In this document: positions 59,460 to 64,000 of the stretch, piece after piece | How the letters are laid out: the number at the start of each line of letters is the position of its first letter | Position numbering within the stretch: the stretch's first letter is position 1 | Origin: Garcia nutans | Lineage: Eukaryota > Streptophyta > Magnoliopsida > Malpighiales > Euphorbiaceae | DNA: 64,000 nt | Direction: 5' to 3' | NCBI GenBank assembly: GCA_947685225.1 | Contig: CANTUV010000009.1 | Span: 2,976,001 to 3,040,000, forward strand | Notes under the pieces: model-generated | The model's database searches: none | What the model saw: only the letters and a program-made list of their open reading frames with translations | Told to the model about the DNA's origin: nothing | Position numbers and translations under genes: made by a program

Positions 59460-59800
59460 ATCACCTCCATCATCGTTGCTTTAGCCTCCAGCATTGTTGA
59501 TTGTTGTCAGTCAGCCGAGCACCTCATCACCAAACCGATCATCATCATCGCTAAAACTAGCATCATCATTGCATCCAACATTGTTGATCATTGTCAGTCA
59601 AATAAGTATATCATTGCCAAACCAGCGTAATCATCGCCTCCAATCGCCGATGCTCCAACCTCTATCCTCGTTGATCGTCATCGAAGTTAACTAAGACATT
59701 ATAGCTAAATCCAACATCATTATTGCCTCCAATTGTCGTTGCTCCAGCCTCTAGCCCTATTGATTGTTGTTGAAGTCAACCAAGCACTGACAGACTAGAG
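59460..59800. repeat. Minisatellite-like CATCATTG/GTTGATTGTTGT repeats
   Basis: About four degenerate copies of an 80-100-bp unit built from CCTCCAGC-ATTGTTGATTGTTGTCAGTCA-like and CATCATCATTGC-like phrases. Locally richer in GC than the flanks. It yields a spurious Ser/Leu-rich frame. Confidence 0.6.
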
Positions 59801-59910
59801 CCAGTGCTTCTTGCATCAAAATCCTCCCCACCCGCGGCTAAAAACACTTGTTATTGGTGTGTGAATTATACAAAGTACCCAAATAAAGAAACTCAGAGCT
59901 AGTTGAAGTG

Positions 59911-60091
59911 GAATAATTATATGCTACAACCGTTGTAGCAATAAATGCCTACAACGGACCAATGAAATCCTTACACGTAGATTAAATGATTCATTTCATT
60001 GGTTCGTTGTAGGCATTTAATCTACGTGTAAGAATCTCATTGGTCCATTGTATGCATTTATTGCTACAACGGTTGTAGCATATAATTATTC
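59911..60091. mobile_element. 181-bp Mutator-type MITE with 9-bp target duplication
   Basis: Ends GAATAATTATATGCTACAAC and its complement form a near-perfect inverted repeat with arms of about 78 bp (59911-59988 and 60014-60091). Both flanks are exactly GTTGAAGTG (59902-59910 and 60092-60100), the 9-bp duplication expected of Mutator-like transposition. The whole element could fold into one hairpin. The intact duplication and arms suggest recent insertion. Confidence 0.9.
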
Positions 60092-60100
60092 GTTGAAGTG

Positions 60101-60624
60101 GTCGTCAGCTTGTGACAAGTACTATTTTGATCATTTTTTCCGAAAGATTCAAGGGCAAGAGGGATTCAATTTTAGGGACTTTAGGGCGAGAGGCGTTCTT
60201 GAGGTAGTTTTTTTAGTGATTCAATTTTTTTACTTTCAAAAGATTTTAGAAATTAAATTTTTCTTAAATGATGTGTCAAGTTTTTTTTTCCACCATAGTG
60301 CCCAAACGGATGTAATGTCAGAGAGTTTGAACATCACACCATTAAGATTTCCTAGTTATGTTAAATTAAGGGTATGTTAGTTAAGCAAAAAATGAGTTGA
60401 AGAAGTTATATAATTAAAGTTGAAAGCAGACGGGAAAATGATAAATTCTGCCGAGCAGAGAGGGCTATAAATATATTAAACCTTAAATAAATTATGCTCA
60501 ATAATGATTTTTTTTTTTGCTAGTAAATGATTATTTTTGGAGGAAATTACGTTTCCTCACTGATTTTGCAATTATAGGGGACCCATTTTTTTTTTATTAA
60601 AACGACTTTTGCTTTTTTTTTTTT
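60101..60624. other. Intergenic, no gene recognised
   Basis: Contains an open frame (60048-60380) that begins inside the MITE and shows no family resemblance; I treat it as chance. Confidence 0.4.
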
Positions 60625-62283
60625 CAAAATTAGCTTTTCCTCGTTTTTTTTTTTGTTTTTTTTATTTATATTTTTTATTTAAAATTTTTAATATCATATC
60701 TTAATATAGGCATAAAAATATATATATATGCACAATATATATAAAATATATGCTCAATAATACAAAATATATTTACAACATATGCATATATAATATATCT
60801 ACTACATATTTATATAGTATTTTTAATATTTATTTAATTTAATTTTTTTATTCTTATAATATCTACTTAATATTCACATAAAATTCAACAATTTTTACAT
60901 AAAATATACATAACATCTACAATATATACGAAACATACATGTAACATCTGTATAATATTTACATAATAAAATTATATATATTTTTTATTATTTTCTTGTG
61001 TATAATATGTAAAAATTATTTAAAAATAAATTTAAAGATTTTATTAATATATTTTTATATATTTTATTTTTTGTTATTTTATTTGAGTATTAATTTTTTA
61101 TAACTAAAATTAAATTTTTTTCTTTATAAAAATTATAATTTTCATATAATGAAAAATAATTTAAAATATTAATTTTTATTATTTTAGAATATTTTTATTT
61201 AATAGTAAAGTTTAAAAAAGAAAGATGAAAATTGAAGTAAAATATTGATTGTAGTGAGAAAATGAGTATTTTTAAAAAGAAAATCTTATTTTTTGTGATA
61301 AATTAGATATTTTTAAAATTTTGTCCCAATTTTTTATAAAAGTGTAAATATTTTTAGTTTTTATAATATTTTTGAAATAAAATTTTTTTAAGTAGTTATG
61401 TAAATATTTCTAACATTTACATATAACAATCCTAAAAATAATTTTTATTTCAAAAATACTACAAAAGTTTAAAATGTTTACACTTTTTTAAAAAGTTGGG
61501 GCAGAATTTTAAAAATATCTCATTTCTCACTAAAATAAGATTTTTTTCAAAAATGCTTCTTTCCTCGTTACAGTCAATATTTTACTTCAATATTCATTTT
61601 TTTAAAATTCAATATTAAATATAAATATTATAATAAAATAAAAAAATAATATTTTAAATTATTTTATATCATAAAAATCATAATTTTTTATAAAAGAAAA
61701 AATTTTAATTTTAATTTTAAAAAATAAATAACACTCACAAAAAGAAATAAAAAAGTAAAATATAAAAAAATATATTAATAAAAATTATTAAATTTATTTT
61801 AAAATAGATTTTATATATTATACACATAAAAATAAGAAAAATACACATAATTTTATTATGTAGATGCATAGTAAATGTGTTGTAGCTATCGTGTGTATGT
61901 TATATTTTTGTTATTAAAGTTGTGTGTATTTTATGTAAAAGTTATTGAATATTGTGTGAATGTTGTATTGATATTGTAATAATAAAATATTACAAAAATA
62001 AAATTAAATAAATACTAAAAATATTATGCAGATACGTTATAACTGTGTTGCAGTAGTAGATATGTTGTAAATATTTAGTAAATATTGTAGATGTAGTTTG
62101 TATTATTGAATATGTATTTTATATATTTTATGTATATATTATATATATATTTATTTTTTTATATGTATATTAAAAATATAACATTAAAAAATAAAATAAA
62201 ATAAAATTGAAAAAAAATAAAAAAATAAAAAATAAAACTATAAAAAAAGAGAAAAATTGTGTGGAAAAATATAAATTTGAAAA
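60625..62283. mobile_element. 1.65-kb inverted-repeat (foldback-like) element
   Basis: Arms of about 770-850 bp (about 60625-61390 and 61433-62283) match in inverted orientation along their length, for example GTCCCAATTTTTTATAAAAG against the complement of CTTTTTTAAAAAGTTGGGGC, and the CATAATAAAATTATATATAT-type block. A 42-base spacer separates them. No open frame of note. A related single arm lies at 41.0-41.3 kb. It may be a long-TIR non-autonomous DNA transposon; target duplication was not identified. Confidence 0.75.
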
Positions 62284-62299
62284 CATGTGAGAATGCTTG

Positions 62300-62785
62300 C
62301 ATATTGGTACCACCCTTATATACCGAGTTATGTTTATCGAGCTCCCGAAGCCGAGCCTTCAGAGAAAGGAGAATTTTAGTCATCTTTTAGTCTTCGACAA
62401 AGTAGAGGTCATAATCTCCTCTTAACTCTAGCGAGCTCCAGTTCGGCAAACAAAATTCTCATACAACAGATGTATGACACTGGTATATATAGAAGATCTG
62501 TTGACATATGCAGATGTTGTCTCATATCTCTCAAGTATAAATAGGGGATGGATCCTTACATGTAAATCATCTTTTATTAACTCATTGAGCTTGTCCACTT
62601 GCAGACAGACTAGCCACTGACTTAGACATCGAAGTCTCGTCACTGAAGCTCGATCCTCTTTGTTTGTTGTCTTGCAAATAGAAGAGTTAATCAGAAAAGA
62701 ACCTGAATAAAAGTCATTAGAGTCCACTTCGTCATCACATATAATTGAATAATTGCATATGATCTTGGGTCGTTGACACAAGCTG
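62300..62785 (+). repeat. Gypsy (Tat/Ogre-type) LTR fragment with promoter
   Basis: TATAAATAGG at 62536-62545, and about 75 bases on CTGACTTAGACATCGAAGT, resembling the conserved ACTGACTTR-GCATCGGAGT motif of Tat-type Gypsy LTRs. No second copy, primer site or coding part, so it is a solo or truncated LTR. The minus-strand open frame across it is chance. Confidence 0.55.
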
Positions 62786-62790
62786 AGTAG

Positions 62791-63038
62791 TTGTCAGTCT
62801 CTTCTTCTATCACTTGTTTTGATATTATTCTTTTCTGCTATGTTTTTCATGAAGCTAATCATGCAGCAGATGCTTTAACAAGTATGTCAAGACACTTTAA
62901 ACAAGGTTGTACTATGATAGACAGAGCTCTTGGGATTTTATTATTGTGGCTTTCTCATGATGTTTGTGGAGTGGCTTATCCCTGTTAGTTTCTCTCTATG
63001 AGCTTTTCTCACCTGTATTTACCAACAAAAAAAAAAGA
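62791..63038 (+). pseudogene. LINE 3' end: RNase H tail and poly(A)
   Basis: The open piece 62791-62988 contains FHEANHAADALTSMSRH, the typical end of the RNase H-like domain in plant LINEs, and finishes GVAYPC, like the usual G-V-x-x-P ending. A CACCTGTATTTACCAAC untranslated stretch and a poly(A) run (63029-63038) follow, marking the element's 3' terminus. Everything upstream is missing, as expected of 5'-truncated LINE copies. Confidence 0.65.
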
Positions 63039-64000
63039 CAAAGCAACGGACGATTTTTTTGAAATGTAAATCTTAAATGTGGGTATATGATGTAATTTCC
63101 TACAAATGTTTCTTATTTTTGCACGGAATGGGTATTGGGCCAGCCCCAAAATATATAAAGCTAACATGCCTTAAAAATATTTTTATTATTATCAAATATT
63201 TATAGAAAAAATGATACTTTTCATCATATTTTTATCAGTGGTATTTTAGTTATTTTAGTATAAACTCATTATAAACTGTGTAAAATTTATAAACTCATTA
63301 TAAATTCATAATAAACTCATTGTAAACTCTTTTTAAATTAATAAAAATATGGTATTTTGATAAATATTTTATAAAATTTTGATATTTTGATAAATATTTT
63401 ATAAATTTTGATATGTTTAGAATTATTTTTATTTTTTCTTGTATTTTTATCAAAAGATTAATATTTATATTATTATTATTAAGCCTCGGCCCAAAAAAAT
63501 AAATATTATTAATATTAATATTATTAAATATTTATATATAATATTAATAAAAATTGAATTAATCGAATTATTTGAATATAATAAAAATAAAAAAAAATTA
63601 GATTATTTATGTATAAAAAAAACGAAATCTTATTGTTGAAATAAAATTATATTCTCAATTTTAACATACGCCAAACGTGCCTTAAAAGAAACACAAAGAG
63701 AACAATGTCTCGCGCACAACAATAAATAAATTATTGACACTATCTTCTTTAACATAAATTTATTTCTTAATCTTCATATTATAAACAAATTCGAAATTAT
63801 TATAATTAAAAACAATTTATTGATTATTCTAAAAATAATTTATTATACTTAAAAAATAATTTATTGATTAATTATTATACATAAATCAATAACTAAAATT
63901 TATTGATTAAATTAATAATTATGCTTAAAATTATATATCTTACTAATAAAAATTGAAATTATTAGAATTATTCAAATATGTAGAAAAATAAATTATTTGT
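63039..64000. other. AT-rich intergenic, no gene seen
   Basis: Short repeated phrases such as TAAACTCATTATAAA (63262-63320) and TTTGATATTTTGATAAATA (63353-63400) occur. No gene recognised. Confidence 0.5.

Noticed and set aside
60048..60380. 110-codon plus-strand open frame
   Set aside because: Starts inside the 181-bp MITE arm and shows no family motif.
62428..62781. 117-codon minus-strand open frame
   Set aside because: Lies across LTR-type promoter sequence on the other strand; no recognisable protein motif.

Overview
The window is AT-rich plant nuclear DNA, most likely from a eudicot. The evidence is spliced GT-AG genes of plant-specific families (five-exon GDSL esterase/lipases, S-protein homologues, an LHT-like amino acid transporter, an NLR fragment), large AT-rich intergenic tracts, and dense decayed Copia, Gypsy/Athila, LINE, Mutator-like and CACTA-like elements. 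I see no rRNA, tRNA, CRISPR or bacterial operon signal. Species cannot be fixed from the sequence alone.

Layout: 0.8-4.7 kb, a decayed Copia element with both LTRs but no integrase. 5.9-8.2 kb, a GDSL lipase pseudogene (- strand). 8.8-14.8 kb, a composite retroelement whose 5' end is Copia and whose 3' two-thirds is Athila-type Gypsy. 16.4-18.3 kb, a LINE reverse-transcriptase relic. 19.5-21.9 kb, a second GDSL lipase, nearly intact but one base short at its last splice junction. 28.2-29.3 kb, a single-exon ribosomal-L1-domain nucleolar protein gene, the best conventional gene here. 30.5-37.3 kb, a Mutator-like block with a plant-mobile-domain (PMD) reading frame on + facing a decayed MULE transposase on -. 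38.0-40.2 kb, a higher-order tandem repeat of about 660 bp. 41.5-42.8 kb, the 3' half of an LHT-type amino acid transporter cut off by a Copia LTR. 42.8-46.0 kb, a second composite retroelement with Gypsy 5' part and Copia 3' part (the reverse of the first). 46.2-48.1 kb, another Copia pol relic on +. 48.6-54.1 kb, a cluster of three S-protein-homologue copies (one pseudogene, one with a foreign C-terminus, one intact) with a 5'-truncated NLR lodged antisense inside the duplication. 54.4-56.8 kb, CACTA-like ends with subterminal repeats and a 714-bp MITE. 59.5-63.0 kb, a minisatellite, a 181-bp Mutator-type MITE with a perfect 9-bp target duplication, a 1.65-kb inverted repeat, a Gypsy-type LTR fragment and a LINE 3' end.

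The genes do not form a pathway. The window reads as a rapidly rearranging accessory region in which tandem duplicates (GDSL pair, SPH set) are broken by transposons and illegitimate joins. The most notable signals are the two composite retroelements with opposite polarity, and the S-protein-homologue/NLR junction where each gene supplies, in antisense, the C-terminus and stop codon of the other.
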